A program made the position numbers and the translations under genes. Positions 35,594-44,448 of a stretch of 64,000 nucleotides of DNA are shown one piece after another. Within the stretch, counting starts at the first letter, position 1. Each line of letters opens with the position of its first letter. Source of the DNA: Thermogemmatispora onikobensis. Lineage in GTDB: Bacteria > Chloroflexota > Ktedonobacteria > Ktedonobacterales > Ktedonobacteraceae. Location: positions 1 to 64,000 of the forward strand of contig NZ_BDGT01000031.1 in the NCBI RefSeq assembly GCF_001748285.1, written 5' to 3'. The notes below the pieces were generated by a model. That model searched no databases, had not been told where the DNA came from, and saw nothing but the letters and a program-made list of their open reading frames with translations.

Positions 35594-35732
35594 CGTCTTC
35601 TGATCCTGCCACCGGTCCGGGTGACGACGATGTGCAAGAGCGTCGCGCCGCCCGGACCGGTCCCGTGTCGACTCAACAGCCAGGCTGCTGGCCTGCTGCT
35701 GCCAGGGCAGGAAGCCGCAAAGTGGGGAATAA

Positions 35733-36770
35733 TCAGGACATGGGGTGATTCATAAAGAAGGTGTACATGGCGTTGGTCGCGCTCGGTCCGGCGGGATCGG
35801 TATAGCTACCGCTGCTGCTGCCGCCCGACCAGGCATGGCCCATGCCGTAGACCTTCCAGTATTCCTGGATCTCTCTGCCACTGCTATCGGTCCAGGTCTG
35901 GACCGTATAGGCGTGTCCCCCCGGAACCTGGCCGTTGCTGCTGCTCGACGGGCTGCCGAAACTGGCGTTGTAGCTACCGCCCGAGGCGAGAGAGTCGGTC
36001 GTCATCCACTGCTGCACTACCTGATCACCATTGATCGGATAGACCACGTAGTCGCTCTGACCGTGGAAGACAATGGTCGGCACAACCCGCGCCCGGCTGC
36101 CCATCTCCTGGTAGGCAAGCTGGCCCTGCTGCTGCGGATCAGGGCCGCCATAGAGCTGAGCCAGCGGCGCAGTGTAGGCCGAGGTCGCCGCCTGGTATTC
36201 GAGGCCCGAAGCCACACCGATAGCCGCAAAGAGATCAGGATAGGTGACACCCATAATCACGCTCATCGCCGCCCCGGCTGAAAGGCCGGCCACGTAGACG
36301 CGCTTACGATCAATCGTCCACTGCGACGTACGCTGCTCAACGGTCTGGACGATGCCAGCGATGATGGCCGGCTCGCCATAACCTCGTACCTGGTTGCTTG
36401 GCAGGAACCAGTTCCAGCAGGCAGAAGCATTATACAGGGTCGTCTGCTGGGGATAGACCACAATGAACTGCTGCTGATCTGCCAGGGCGTTCATCTGCGT
36501 CCCAGCGGCGAAGTCAACGGGTGTCTGCAGGCAGCCATGCAGCATGACGATCAAAGGCACTGCAGTGCCGACATGGTAGCCGGCAGGGGTGTAGACGTAG
36601 TAGGGACGGCTCCCCGCTGGTCCGCTATAGAGATACTGGACAAAGGTGCCGCCGCTGGCATGGGCCGCCGGCGCTGGCAGAAGGAAAAGGCTCGTCAGCA
36701 TGAGGACGAGAAGGCCGACGAGCAGCCAACGGCTGTGAGGAAGAGGACCAGGGGGCGTGGAGTTCGGCAT
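35733..36770 (-). CDS. Secreted PHB depolymerase / esterase (LpqC-PhaZ type)
   Basis: An extracellular alpha/beta hydrolase of the short-chain-length polyhydroxyalkanoate depolymerase type 1 group. The 345-aa product has a Sec signal peptide (hydrophobic 14-32, cleavage near AAHAS at 35-39). It also has the oxyanion region VMLHGC (75-80), the nucleophile Ser164 in AGLSAGAAMS, Asp240 in FHGQSDYVV and His312 in GMGHAWSGG. There is no substrate-binding or linker domain, so amorphous polymer, oligomers or other esters (feruloyl, xylan acetyl) are alternatives. GGGAG precedes the ATG. It is divergent from a Liv-type importer and both promoters carry the same 23-bp operator. The same regulon includes 3-hydroxybutyrate dehydrogenase, which supports PHB as substrate. 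Confidence 0.85.
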   Translation of the reverse strand: MPNSTPPGPLPHSRWLLVGLLVLMLTSLFLLPAPAAHASGGTFVQYLYSGPAGSRPYYVYTPAGYHVGTAVPLIVMLHGCLQTPVDFAAGTQMNALADQQQFIVVYPQQTTLYNASACWNWFLPSNQVRGYGEPAIIAGIVQTVEQRTSQWTIDRKRVYVAGLSAGAAMSVIMGVTYPDLFAAIGVASGLEYQAATSAYTAPLAQLYGGPDPQQQGQLAYQEMGSRARVVPTIVFHGQSDYVVYPINGDQVVQQWMTTDSLASGGSYNASFGSPSSSSNGQVPGGHAYTVQTWTDSSGREIQEYWKVYGMGHAWSGGSSSGSYTDPAGPSATNAMYTFFMNHPMS

Positions 36771-36998
36771 ACGGCAATCTCCCTTGCTTGCTCATGGATG
36801 CCCTCATGGCATCGCGAGGCCGCGGTCTGTCTGCGGACAGACCTGAACAGGTTGTCTGGACAGGAAGGGCAGCGCTGTCGCCATCCTGCGCTCGCCGCCT
36901 CCGGCCAGCCCCGACCCACTCGGGCGCTAACCAGCTCGTCAGTGACGCTGGCCCTCCCTCGCGAGTCGGGCCTGCCTCGGCTGACCGGAGGAGCGAAC

Positions 36999-37021
36999 AT
37001 GACACATGATTCATGTATCAT
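36999..37021. promoter_or_regulatory. TetR-type operator at the depolymerase promoter
   Basis: A 23-bp near-palindrome that begins ATGACACATG and ends CATGTATCAT. It is the exact reverse complement of 37092-37114. On the minus strand TTGACA (37036-37041) lies upstream, and a GATACA-like -10 (37013-37019) falls inside the operator. Confidence 0.75.
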
Positions 37022-37035
37022 ATTTCGCCTGATCC

Positions 37036-37093
37036 TGTCAAGGGTAGAAGGTGGAGAATTCCCCCTTGACAATGGCGGTTTTCCGACTATCAT
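37036..37093. promoter_or_regulatory. Back-to-back divergent promoters
   Basis: Minus strand: TTGACA at 37036-37041, directed at the depolymerase. Plus strand: TTGACA at 37066-37071 and TATCAT at 37088-37093 (16-nt spacer), directed at the ABC operon. The two -35 boxes are 24 nt apart and each is followed by one copy of the operator. Confidence 0.7.
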
Positions 37094-37114
37094 GATACAT
37101 GAATCATGTGTCAT
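37092..37114. promoter_or_regulatory. TetR-type operator at the ABC importer promoter
   Basis: The 23-bp sequence begins ATGATACATG and ends CATGTGTCAT, and overlaps the -10 box. A further inverted repeat, TGAGTGA-N8-TCACTCA, follows at 37119-37140. The rest of the 36771-37237 gap has no gene. Confidence 0.75.
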
Positions 37115-37237
37115 ATGATGAGTGACTCATGATTCACTCAGCTGATCACTGCGATAGCCCACGCATAGCCCAGCACAGCGATCGGTGTGGCTGCTAAGCA
37201 ACGAGGCTGTCACCAGCGGAAGGAGGAAAGCGAGACC

Positions 37238-38497
37238 ATGAGGCTTCAGCGACCACCAGCACCAATGGAGCAGCGCAGACGCGGCGGTTCCGGTGTGGGC
37301 CTGCTTCTCCCCAGCGTACTCCTGTTCCTGCTCCTCTTGAGCGCCTGTGGGAGCACCAGCGGCGGCGGAGGCGGGGGAAGCAGCACCAGCGCGCCTGGAG
37401 TCAGCGCCGACACCATCACCATCGGGGGAGTTCTAGACACCACCGGTCCCATCAAGGTTATTTGTGCTCCGATCTTGCAGGGGGACCAGCTCTATTTTAA
37501 CCAGATCAATGCCGCTGGCGGGATCAATGGGCGCAAGATCAAATTCATCCAGGTCAGCGACAATGGCGACTCCACGCGCACGCGCGATGCGGTGCGTCAA
37601 CTCGTCGAGCAAGACCATGTCTTCGCCATCTTCCAGGTCTGCGGCTCCGGCAATGCCAACGTCGCCGAGAGCTACACCGTCCCGCGTGGCATTCCTTTTA
37701 TTGATCCCATTGGCGGCGGCTCCAAATACACCGACCAGAGCGGCAAGGCCCTACCCTGGGTCTGGATGACCCAGCCCAACTATGGAGACGAAGGGCACGT
37801 CATTGGCTACTATGCCGCCACCACCCTCAAAGCGCGTAGTGTTGGCCTCCTCTATGAAGACGACGTCCTTGGGTTGCAGCAGAAGACCACCCTGGGTGAG
37901 GCGCTGCAAAAGTACGGCAGCAAGCTCGTGGCCTCCGTCGGCTACAACGCCACTCAGACCGACTTTTCGGCGGCTCTCCAGACCCTCAAAGCCGCCGCGC
38001 CCGACCTGATCGTCCTCAACGGCCTGCCCAGTCCCACAGCGCGCTTTGTCGCTACCGCTGCCGCCCAGGGCTATCGTCCGCGGCTGGGCTACCTGGCCAA
38101 CTATCCGATGGCTGACAACTCCTGGGCCAAGGTCCTGGGTGCTGCCGGCGAAGGCATCTACGTCAGTGGCTACACCAGCATGGACACACCCGTGGCGCAG
38201 CAATATTTGCAGGCCACCCGCAGCGATCCTGTCTTTAGCGCCTACAAGTTCTACGGCTACATCAATGCCAAGATCATGGTCGATGCCCTGCGCAAGGCCG
38301 GCAGTAATCCCACGCGCGCCAGCCTGCGCGACGCTCTCGACCACGATTTCGTCAACTACGATACTGGCTTTGGGCCGACGCTGACCTGGACGCCGGAGCG
38401 TCACGGGGGGGTGAGCGACTTCATGTTCTTCCAGATCAAGCAAGGGCAGCTCACGCCTGTCAGTTCGTTCGTCAAAGCCAGCGCCGTCTGGCCCTAG
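37238..38497 (+). CDS. Liv-type ABC importer, lipoprotein substrate-binding protein
   Basis: The 419-aa product starts at ATG 37238 after GGAGGAAAG. A basic N-terminus and hydrophobic segment end in LLLLSACG, with Cys as the lipid anchor, then a Gly/Ser tether. The mature part is a type I periplasmic-binding fold of the branched-chain amino acid group (ITIGGVLDTTGP, QLYFNQINAAGGINGRKIKF, VAESYTVPRGIPFIDPIGGG). Homologues bind amino acids, amides, urea, or aromatic and short organic acids. Co-regulation with a PHB depolymerase and co-transcription with 3-hydroxybutyrate dehydrogenase suggest 3-hydroxybutyrate or its oligomers here; that is inference. Confidence 0.9.
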   Translation: MRLQRPPAPMEQRRRGGSGVGLLLPSVLLFLLLLSACGSTSGGGGGGSSTSAPGVSADTITIGGVLDTTGPIKVICAPILQGDQLYFNQINAAGGINGRKIKFIQVSDNGDSTRTRDAVRQLVEQDHVFAIFQVCGSGNANVAESYTVPRGIPFIDPIGGGSKYTDQSGKALPWVWMTQPNYGDEGHVIGYYAATTLKARSVGLLYEDDVLGLQQKTTLGEALQKYGSKLVASVGYNATQTDFSAALQTLKAAAPDLIVLNGLPSPTARFVATAAAQGYRPRLGYLANYPMADNSWAKVLGAAGEGIYVSGYTSMDTPVAQQYLQATRSDPVFSAYKFYGYINAKIMVDALRKAGSNPTRASLRDALDHDFVNYDTGFGPTLTWTPERHGGVSDFMFFQIKQGQLTPVSSFVKASAVWP

Positions 38498-38685
38498 AGC
38501 CTGCTCTGTCTGCATGGGCGTGGGGTGAGAGACGGTGCTCGCCTGCCGCCTGCAACTCGACAGCCAGCGCCGCTGCTGTGGCCTTCCTTATAAACAAGAA
38601 GGGCGCCGGCGGTCTAAGGCTCTGGCTGTCGTTCTGCTTGTTTGCTGACTGGCTCGTCCTGGCTGACGAAGAGAGGAGGCACCTT

Positions 38686-39603
38686 GTGCTTGCACTGCTC
38701 CAGGTCCTGCTGTCGGGGCTGGTCACCGGCAGCCTCTACGGCTTGCTGGCGCTGGGCATTGTTCTGATCTATCGCACGACGGGCGTGCTCAACTTCGCCT
38801 ACGGAGCGCTGGCTGCCACCTCGACCTGCTTACTGTATATCCTGCTGACGGGGCCGCGGCTTCCCTTCTGGCTGGCCGTCCTGCTCAGCCTGCTCTTTGC
38901 CCTCCTGCTTGGCGCCGTCGTTGAGCGCGCCTTTGCACGTCCGCTGCTGGCGGCCCCTATTCTCACCAAGGCCATTGCTACCCTCGCTTTAGCCCTGGTG
39001 CTGCAGACGCTCGTTCAGGCGCTCTGGCCGCAACTGACCTCGCCGGTGCACTTCCCAACTCCTTTCGAGGGCCACGCCCTGCGTCTCGGCGGCCTCTATC
39101 TCTCGCTGAGCGATGCTCTGGCGCTCCTGACGACGGGCCTGCTGCTCATCGTGTTGCAGCTCTTTCTGCTGCGCACGCGCCTGGGTATTGCCATGCGAGC
39201 GACCGCTGATAGTCTCGAGGCGGCGCGGCTGATGGGCATTCCCGTGGGGCTGATCTTCCTGCTCGTCTGGATACTGGCCAGCCTTCTGGCTGCCGTTGCC
39301 GGCATCCTGATCGCCGCCCGGCAGACCGTGATCGACGTGCAGTTCATGGACCCGGTGCTCTTACTGGCCTTTATCGGCGCCGTGCTGGGCGGCCTCGACC
39401 GTCTGGAGGGGGCGGTACTCGGCGGTCTGCTCGTGGGTCTGGCGGAGAATGTGCTGGCTCTGCTGCTGGCCGGCCACAGCCTGGGCGCCCTGGACCTGGG
39501 CAATCCGGGCGTCCGTGAGGCCCTGATCTTCGCCGGCTTTGTGCTCTTGCTGCTGCTGCGTCCCCGCGGACTCTTTGGCGGGGCCGCCCTGCGGCGTGTC
39601 TAG
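38686..39603 (+). CDS. Liv-type ABC importer, LivH-like permease
   Basis: The 305-aa permease has about eight helices. It starts at GTG 38686 with GAGGAGG 6 nt upstream, rather than at the longer open frame. Family features are SGLVTGSLYGLLALGIVLIYRTTGVLNFAYGAL at the N-terminus, split here by helix turns, RATADSLEAARLMGIPV (the cytoplasmic loop contacting the ATPase) and LAFIGAVLGGLDRLEGAVLGG. A 188-nt spacer separates it from the binding protein gene. It forms the channel with the LivM-like protein. Confidence 0.92.
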   Translation: MLALLQVLLSGLVTGSLYGLLALGIVLIYRTTGVLNFAYGALAATSTCLLYILLTGPRLPFWLAVLLSLLFALLLGAVVERAFARPLLAAPILTKAIATLALALVLQTLVQALWPQLTSPVHFPTPFEGHALRLGGLYLSLSDALALLTTGLLLIVLQLFLLRTRLGIAMRATADSLEAARLMGIPVGLIFLLVWILASLLAAVAGILIAARQTVIDVQFMDPVLLLAFIGAVLGGLDRLEGAVLGGLLVGLAENVLALLLAGHSLGALDLGNPGVREALIFAGFVLLLLLRPRGLFGGAALRRV

Positions 39604-39624
39604 CGCGGATGGAGGTGAGTGGCT

Positions 39625-40734
39625 ATGAAACGGATGGTCTTGCCGCTCAAGAGAGGCCGGGTCGGGCAGCCCTCCCCCAGCGAAGCGCTGTCTCTGGCTG
39701 CGAGCGAACGGTCAGACAGGGCGCCAGGGAGAGCGCGCCTCGGCTGGCCGCGAGCGACGGCGTCGCTCCTGGCGCTCATCGCCCTGGTCATGCTGCCATC
39801 GCTCTTCGACCTGCTCTTTGGCGACAGCGCCGAGTTCCAGCTGCACCGTGTCACGTTGATCCTGATCCTGGCGATCGCCGCCCTGGCCCAGAACCTGCTT
39901 ACCGGCTATGCTGCCCAGCCATCGCTGGGTAACGCTGCCTTCTTCGGCGTCAGCGCCTATCTACTGGCCTGGCTGAATGGCGACCTGCAGCAGCCCTACT
40001 GGCTGGCGGTGCTGGTTGCTCTCCTGGCCTGTGCCCTCCTTGGCCTGATCGTCGGCGGCCCGGCCCTCAGCGTCTCGGGGGCCCATCTGGCCATCGCCAC
40101 CCTGGGCCTGGTTGTCTTGACCGGTTCACTGCTGACGCTGTGGGATACCAGTGCGGGTCGCCAGAGCTACGAGCTGACGGCCCTGCCCGAGGCCCTGGGC
40201 GACGATCGCGTCCTCTATTATCTGGTGCTGGTTCTGACAGCGCTCATCTTCTTTTGTGCCTTCCACCTGCTGCGCTCGCGCATCGGGCGGGCCTGGATCG
40301 CTCTGCGCGACAGCGAGGTGGCGGCGGCGGCCTGTGGCGTGGCCCTGACGCGCTACAAGCTGTTAGCCTTTGTGGTCAGCGCGGTGCTGACCGGGCTGGC
40401 GGGCGTGCTCTATGCGACCTGGGGCACGACGGCCACGGCCAGTATGTCGAGCGTTGACCAGACCATCGCCTTTTTGACGATGATCGTCGTCGGCGGGGCC
40501 GGCTCCCTGTCCGGCTCCCTACTGGGGGCGCTCTTTGTGGGCCTTGTGCCGCTGCTCTTAGGCGAGCTACCTGATCCGCTGACGCTGGGGCCGCTGCAGC
40601 TCCCAATTGCCACACTGACCACGGGCATCTACGGCGTGCTGCTGCTGCTCGCCTTGATTTTCTTCCCCGGCGGCCTGAGCGCAGTCTTTAGCCGAGGCGG
40701 GCGCCTGGCTCAGGGAGAGGGAGGAAAGCCATGA
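39625..40734 (+). CDS. Liv-type ABC importer, LivM-like permease
   Basis: The 369-aa second permease follows the LivH-like gene by 21 nt with GGAGGTGAG before the ATG. Residues 1-45 are a basic, Ser/Pro-rich extension. Helices then include LLTGYAAQPSLGNAAFFGVSAY, the coupling loop ALRDSEVAAAACGVALTRYK, and TIAFLTMIVVGGAGSLSGSL. Its last codon overlaps the ATPase gene (ATGA). Confidence 0.92.
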   Translation: MKRMVLPLKRGRVGQPSPSEALSLAASERSDRAPGRARLGWPRATASLLALIALVMLPSLFDLLFGDSAEFQLHRVTLILILAIAALAQNLLTGYAAQPSLGNAAFFGVSAYLLAWLNGDLQQPYWLAVLVALLACALLGLIVGGPALSVSGAHLAIATLGLVVLTGSLLTLWDTSAGRQSYELTALPEALGDDRVLYYLVLVLTALIFFCAFHLLRSRIGRAWIALRDSEVAAAACGVALTRYKLLAFVVSAVLTGLAGVLYATWGTTATASMSSVDQTIAFLTMIVVGGAGSLSGSLLGALFVGLVPLLLGELPDPLTLGPLQLPIATLTTGIYGVLLLLALIFFPGGLSAVFSRGGRLAQGEGGKP

Positions 40735-41588
40735 GTGCTGAGTGGCAGACAGCTGCACAGGAGGTGCGCCAGCGCAGGCCCTTGCTGGAGGTGCAGGGGC
40801 TGACCGTGCGCTTTGGCGGCCTGGTAGCGGTGGCCGATCTTGATCTGCGTGTCGAGGAGGGCGAAATCTTTGCCCTGGTCGGCCCGAATGGGGCTGGCAA
40901 GACGACGGTTCTCAATTGCATCAGTGGCTTCGTCAGGCCGAGCAGCGGCAGCATTCGCCTGGCCGGGCAGGATCTACTCGCCCTGGGCGCGGAGCGCCGG
41001 GCAGCCCTCGGAATCGGGCGGACCTTTCAAAATGGACAGCTGTTCAGCAGCATGACGGTCCTGGAAAATCTACTGGTGGGGCGCCATAGCCGGCTGCGTG
41101 CTGGTCTCTTCCAGAGCCTGCTTCCCATTGGCCCGGCCAGGCGCGAAGAGACAGCCGCGCGTCAGCGGGCAAGGGAGGTCCTGACCTGGCTCGGGCTGGA
41201 GAGCTACGCCGATCGCCTGGTGGCCACGCTGCCGGCGGGCCTGCAAAAGCTGATTGGAGTAGCGCGGGCCCTGGCCGGAGAGCCACGCCTGCTCTTGCTG
41301 GATGAGCCGGCGGCGGGGGTCCCTCTGCGCGAAGTGGCGGCCCTGGCCGAGCAGCTGCGACGCTGGAATGCGGAGCTGGGTCTGACCCTGCTGCTGATTG
41401 AGCACAACATGGAGGTGGTCCAGGCGGTAGCGCAGCGCGTCTGTGTCCTCAACTACGGGCGCAAGCTGGCCGAAGGCGAGCCGGCGACGGTGCTGCGCGA
41501 GCCTGCCGTCCTGGAAGCCTACCTCGGGCGCGAGGAGGAGATCGGCGCTCGTGAGGAATGGGAGGTGAGCGACCATGCTGCGGGTTGA
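40731..41588 (+). CDS. Liv-type ABC importer, LivG-like ATPase
   Basis: The 285-aa ATP-binding subunit has Walker A GPNGAGKTTVLNCI, Q-loop region GRTFQNGQLFSSMTVLEN, signature LPAGLQKLIGVARALAG, Walker B LLLLDEPAAGVP and switch His in LLLIEHNMEV. The signature is LPAGLQ rather than LSGGQ, a variation common in LivG-type proteins. It overlaps both neighbours by a few nt, so translation is coupled. Confidence 0.93.
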   Translation: MSAEWQTAAQEVRQRRPLLEVQGLTVRFGGLVAVADLDLRVEEGEIFALVGPNGAGKTTVLNCISGFVRPSSGSIRLAGQDLLALGAERRAALGIGRTFQNGQLFSSMTVLENLLVGRHSRLRAGLFQSLLPIGPARREETAARQRAREVLTWLGLESYADRLVATLPAGLQKLIGVARALAGEPRLLLLDEPAAGVPLREVAALAEQLRRWNAELGLTLLLIEHNMEVVQAVAQRVCVLNYGRKLAEGEPATVLREPAVLEAYLGREEEIGAREEWEVSDHAAG

Positions 41589-42372
41589 GAATTTACGCGC
41601 CGGCTATGGGCCGCTGGAGATTCTTCATGGTGTCTCGCTGGAGGTCCCCACGGGGAGCCTGGTGGCCCTACTGGGGGCCAATGGGGCCGGGAAGACAACC
41701 CTGATGCGCACACTGCTGGGCCTGTTGCCGGCGCGGAGCGGGCGCATCCTGTTCGCTGGCCAGGAGGTACAGCGTGCCAGCGTTGAGCGGCGGGTGCGCC
41801 TGGGGTTGGGACTGGTGCCCGAGGGACGAGAGTTGTTTCCATCCTTGAGTGTGCGCGAGAATCTGCTCATGGGGGCCTTCACGCGCCGCGGGCGTGCGGC
41901 CATCGAGGCTGATATCGAGCGTGTTCTGACCTGCTTTCCGCGCCTCAAGGAGCGGTTGGCTCTGCCAGCAGCCAGCTTGAGTGGTGGCGAGAGCCAGATG
42001 CTGGCCATCGGACGAGCCTTGATGAGCCGGCCTCGTCTGCTGCTCATCGACGAGCTGTCCCAGGGCCTGGCGCCGGCCATCGTCGAAAGCGTGCTCGCCG
42101 TGTTGGCGCGCCTCAACCGCGACGAGGGGCTGACCATTCTGCTGGTCGAGCAGAATGCGCGCAAGGCGCTCAAGGTAGCCAGTTTGGCCTACGTGCTCCA
42201 GAGCGGCAGCATCGTCCTGCAGGGCCGGCCAGCTGACCTGGCAGCCAGCCCGGCTATACAGCATCTCTATCTGGGCGGCGAGGCGAAGGCCGAAGGGCCA
42301 GACGAGAAAAGCCTTGACGCGCGCTCCCTGGTGCGCGGGGGCCTGAACAACGAAGCAAGAGGAGAGGAGTGA
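41575..42372 (+). CDS. Liv-type ABC importer, LivF-like ATPase
   Basis: The 265-aa second ATPase has Walker A GANGAGKTTLMRT, Q-loop region GLVPEGRELFPSLSVRENL, signature LSGGESQMLAIGRALMS, Walker B LLLIDELSQGLAP and LLVEQNARKALK. Walker B ends in Asp-Glu as in active ATPases. The start overlaps the LivG-like gene by 14 nt. It completes a full five-part importer. The last 30 residues are a hydrophilic tail. Confidence 0.93.
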   Translation: MLRVENLRAGYGPLEILHGVSLEVPTGSLVALLGANGAGKTTLMRTLLGLLPARSGRILFAGQEVQRASVERRVRLGLGLVPEGRELFPSLSVRENLLMGAFTRRGRAAIEADIERVLTCFPRLKERLALPAASLSGGESQMLAIGRALMSRPRLLLIDELSQGLAPAIVESVLAVLARLNRDEGLTILLVEQNARKALKVASLAYVLQSGSIVLQGRPADLAASPAIQHLYLGGEAKAEGPDEKSLDARSLVRGGLNNEARGEE

Positions 42373-42379
42373 GCAAGCA

Positions 42380-43150
42380 ATGGAAGGTTTGACAGGCAAG
42401 GTGGCGCTGGTCACGGGCGCCGCCTCGGGTATTGGCTTGGCCATTGCGCGTGATCTGGCAGGGCATGGGGTGCGCGTGACGCTGTGCGATGTCAACGCCG
42501 CCCAGGGGGAGAAGGTGGCGGCGACCCTACCACAGGCGCGCTTTGTGGCGGCGGACCTGACGCACGAGGCCGACATTGAACGTCTCGTCGCCACAACGCT
42601 GGACGCTGAGGGGCGCATCGATATTCTGGTCAATAATGCTGGCTTCCAGCATGTGGCGCCGCTGGAGCAGTTCCCGGTCGAGAAGTGGCGTCAGATGATC
42701 GATCTGATGTTGACAGCTCCCTTTCTGCTGACACGGGCCGTGCTGCCCGGCATGTATGAACGTGGTTGGGGACGCATTGTCAATATCGCTTCGGTACATG
42801 CCTTGCGAGCGTCGGCGCTGAAGGCGGCCTATGTCAGCGCCAAGCATGGCCTGCTGGGACTGACGCGCGTGACGGCCCTGGAGGGGGCGCCCCACGGCGT
42901 TACCTGCAATGCTGTCTGCCCTTCGTACGTGCGCACGCCGCTGGTCGAGGGCCAGATTCCGGCCCTGGCCCGCCAGCATGGGATTGCCGAGGAGCGCGTG
43001 GTGGCAGAGGTGATGACGGCGCGCAGCGCCATTCGCCGCCTGCTGGAGCCGGAGGAAGTGGCTCAGTTGGTGAGCTATCTCTGTAGCGAGGCGGCGGCGG
43101 GTATCACGGGCAGCGCTCAGGTGATCGACTGCGGCTGGACGGCGCAGTAG
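42380..43150 (+). CDS. 3-hydroxybutyrate dehydrogenase (SDR family)
   Basis: NAD-dependent oxidation of (R)-3-hydroxybutyrate to acetoacetate. The 256-aa SDR has TGAASGIG (12-19), NNAG (85-88), catalytic Ser138, Tyr151 and Lys155. It also has the residues that hold the substrate carboxylate in characterised bacterial HBDH: Gln90 in NAGFQHVAP, His140 in ASVHAL, Lys148 in LKAAYVSAKHG and Gln192 in LVEGQIP. Each lies four positions before its counterpart in the Pseudomonas fragi enzyme as I recall it. The end CGWTAQ matches the family's GWxAQ. It starts 7 nt after the LivF-like stop, so it is the last gene of the importer operon. Confidence 0.88.
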   Translation: MEGLTGKVALVTGAASGIGLAIARDLAGHGVRVTLCDVNAAQGEKVAATLPQARFVAADLTHEADIERLVATTLDAEGRIDILVNNAGFQHVAPLEQFPVEKWRQMIDLMLTAPFLLTRAVLPGMYERGWGRIVNIASVHALRASALKAAYVSAKHGLLGLTRVTALEGAPHGVTCNAVCPSYVRTPLVEGQIPALARQHGIAEERVVAEVMTARSAIRRLLEPEEVAQLVSYLCSEAAAGITGSAQVIDCGWTAQ

Positions 43151-43209
43151 TCCAGCCGGGGAGAGGACGGGCGAAGACCGCGAGGACCAGGCCGGGCCGG
43201 ATTGGGCGG

Positions 43210-43233
43210 GCCGCAGTCAGTCAGGGCTGCGGC
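43210..43233. terminator. Hairpin between convergent dehydrogenase and TetR genes
   Basis: GCCGCAG pairs with CTGCGGC, without a T-run. It overlaps the last codons of the TetR gene. Confidence 0.4.
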
Positions 43234-44048
43234 TCCAACGTCCTGGCCTCCGACCCTGGCTCTGCCGAGGGCGACGTGGGGGCCAGACCGTGGGTGATGA
43301 AGTCCATGAGCGTTGCAAAGACCTGGGGAGGCAGCACCTGCTCTGCGCTCTGCTCGCTCTCGGGCTGGCTCTGATGGGCTGCAGCACGTGCAGCACTCGC
43401 CTCGCTCGCAGCGGCGGACTCTGGCGCACTCGTCAACTGGGGCCAGACGATCCAGCGCAGGGCGAGGAAGTGGCCGATGCCCATGAGGGCGTAGGCCAGC
43501 GTCTCCGGGTCCATTGAACGGATCTGGCCGGCCTCCATCGCGGCACGCAGGCCGCGCGCATAGCCCCGGCTGATGCTTTGGTAGTATTCTTGCGCCGCTT
43601 CGGGGGCGACACGCTCAGCTTCTTCGACGATGCGGTAGACGCTGCGATGAGCGGCAGCAAAGCGGAAGAAGGCGATGAACCCCTGCCGCTCGGTCTCCAG
43701 ACGGTTGGTCAGACCGGCGGTGGCCGCCGCCGAGGCTTCGCGCAGGCGCCGCCCCAGATCTTTGACCAGCTCAACAAAGATCTCGCGCTTGGTACGGAAA
43801 TAGATGTAGAAAGTGCCCTGAGCGACACCGGCGCGCCGCGTGATCTCTGAGATGCTGGCCTCGTAGTATCCCAGCTCGCCAAAGACCGCTTCGGCGGCCT
43901 CCAGGATGCGTTGGCGCGTGATCTCACCGCGCGAGAGGCTGGGTGTACTCGCACTCTCTTTCTCTCTGGTTGGCTGCGTCGACCCTGCTTTGCTGGGGGC
44001 GGCGCGCTCGTTCTCCAAGGCGTTCGGCTGGGCTGCTTCGTCCATCAT
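43221..44048 (-). CDS. TetR-family regulator
   Basis: The product is about 275 aa. A 35-residue polar extension is followed by the TetR DNA-binding domain: RQRILEAAEAVFGELGYYEASISEITRRAGVAQGTFYIYFRTK, seen as helix 1, the turn and the recognition helix. The C-terminal ligand domain (YRIVEEAERVAPEAAQEYY, LAYALMGIGHFLALRWIVWP) resembles acyl-CoA or fatty-acid-sensing members. The last 60 residues are an Ala/Ser/Glu-rich tail. Start 44048 is tentative; 44072 is possible. It is divergent from an acyl-CoA ligase. The shared region holds a 23-bp site related to the two operators at 36999 and 37092, so it probably controls the whole regulon. Confidence 0.88.
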   Translation of the reverse strand: MMDEAAQPNALENERAAPSKAGSTQPTREKESASTPSLSRGEITRQRILEAAEAVFGELGYYEASISEITRRAGVAQGTFYIYFRTKREIFVELVKDLGRRLREASAAATAGLTNRLETERQGFIAFFRFAAAHRSVYRIVEEAERVAPEAAQEYYQSISRGYARGLRAAMEAGQIRSMDPETLAYALMGIGHFLALRWIVWPQLTSAPESAAASEASAARAAAHQSQPESEQSAEQVLPPQVFATLMDFITHGLAPTSPSAEPGSEARTLEPQP

Positions 44049-44299
44049 GTGCTGTTGCCTATTCCTCCTCATGCTCCTTCTGATAGTGCCGGACTTCACG
44101 GTGGCCTCGCAATGCGATGATGATGGTCTGGCGATGCTCTTATGGTCACACAAGTGGGTACTTCGTGTCCAGTACCTGCTCTTGCCCCTGGCTGGCACTC
44201 CGTCACTCTGCCGCTTCCTTGCTGGAGGGCAAAAGCGGACTGCGATGGCGGCGGACTCCCCGAGCGAGGGGCAAGGGGCCTGGCTGGCACTCTCCCAGC

Positions 44300-44328
44300 T
44301 TGATTTTCGGCCCGACCTCGGGTACAGT
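44300..44328 (+). promoter_or_regulatory. Promoter of the acyl-CoA ligase
   Basis: TTGATT (44300-44305), 17 nt, TACAGT (44323-44328). The operator starts 8 nt downstream, so a bound repressor would block initiation. Confidence 0.55.
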
Positions 44329-44335
44329 TAGCGAT

Positions 44336-44358
44336 ATGATAGATGATTCACATATCAT
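44336..44358. promoter_or_regulatory. Third member of the 23-bp TetR operator set
   Basis: Begins ATGATAGATG and ends CACATATCAT. It shares the ATGATA and TCAT ends and the ATGA/TCA core with the sites at 36999-37021 and 37092-37114. Confidence 0.65.
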
Positions 44359-44448
44359 ATTTTAGCATAACGGCCAAGAACCTGGGTAGCTGAGTTGCGG
44401 CTTGCGCTGCTGCGAGCTGCGAGAGTTTCCTCTGTGAGGAGGTCCTGG

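Noticed and set aside
36771-37237. Possible phage attachment site from the exact 23-bp inverted repeats
   Set aside because: No integrase or phage gene is near, and the repeats sit on promoter -10 regions, so operators explain them better.
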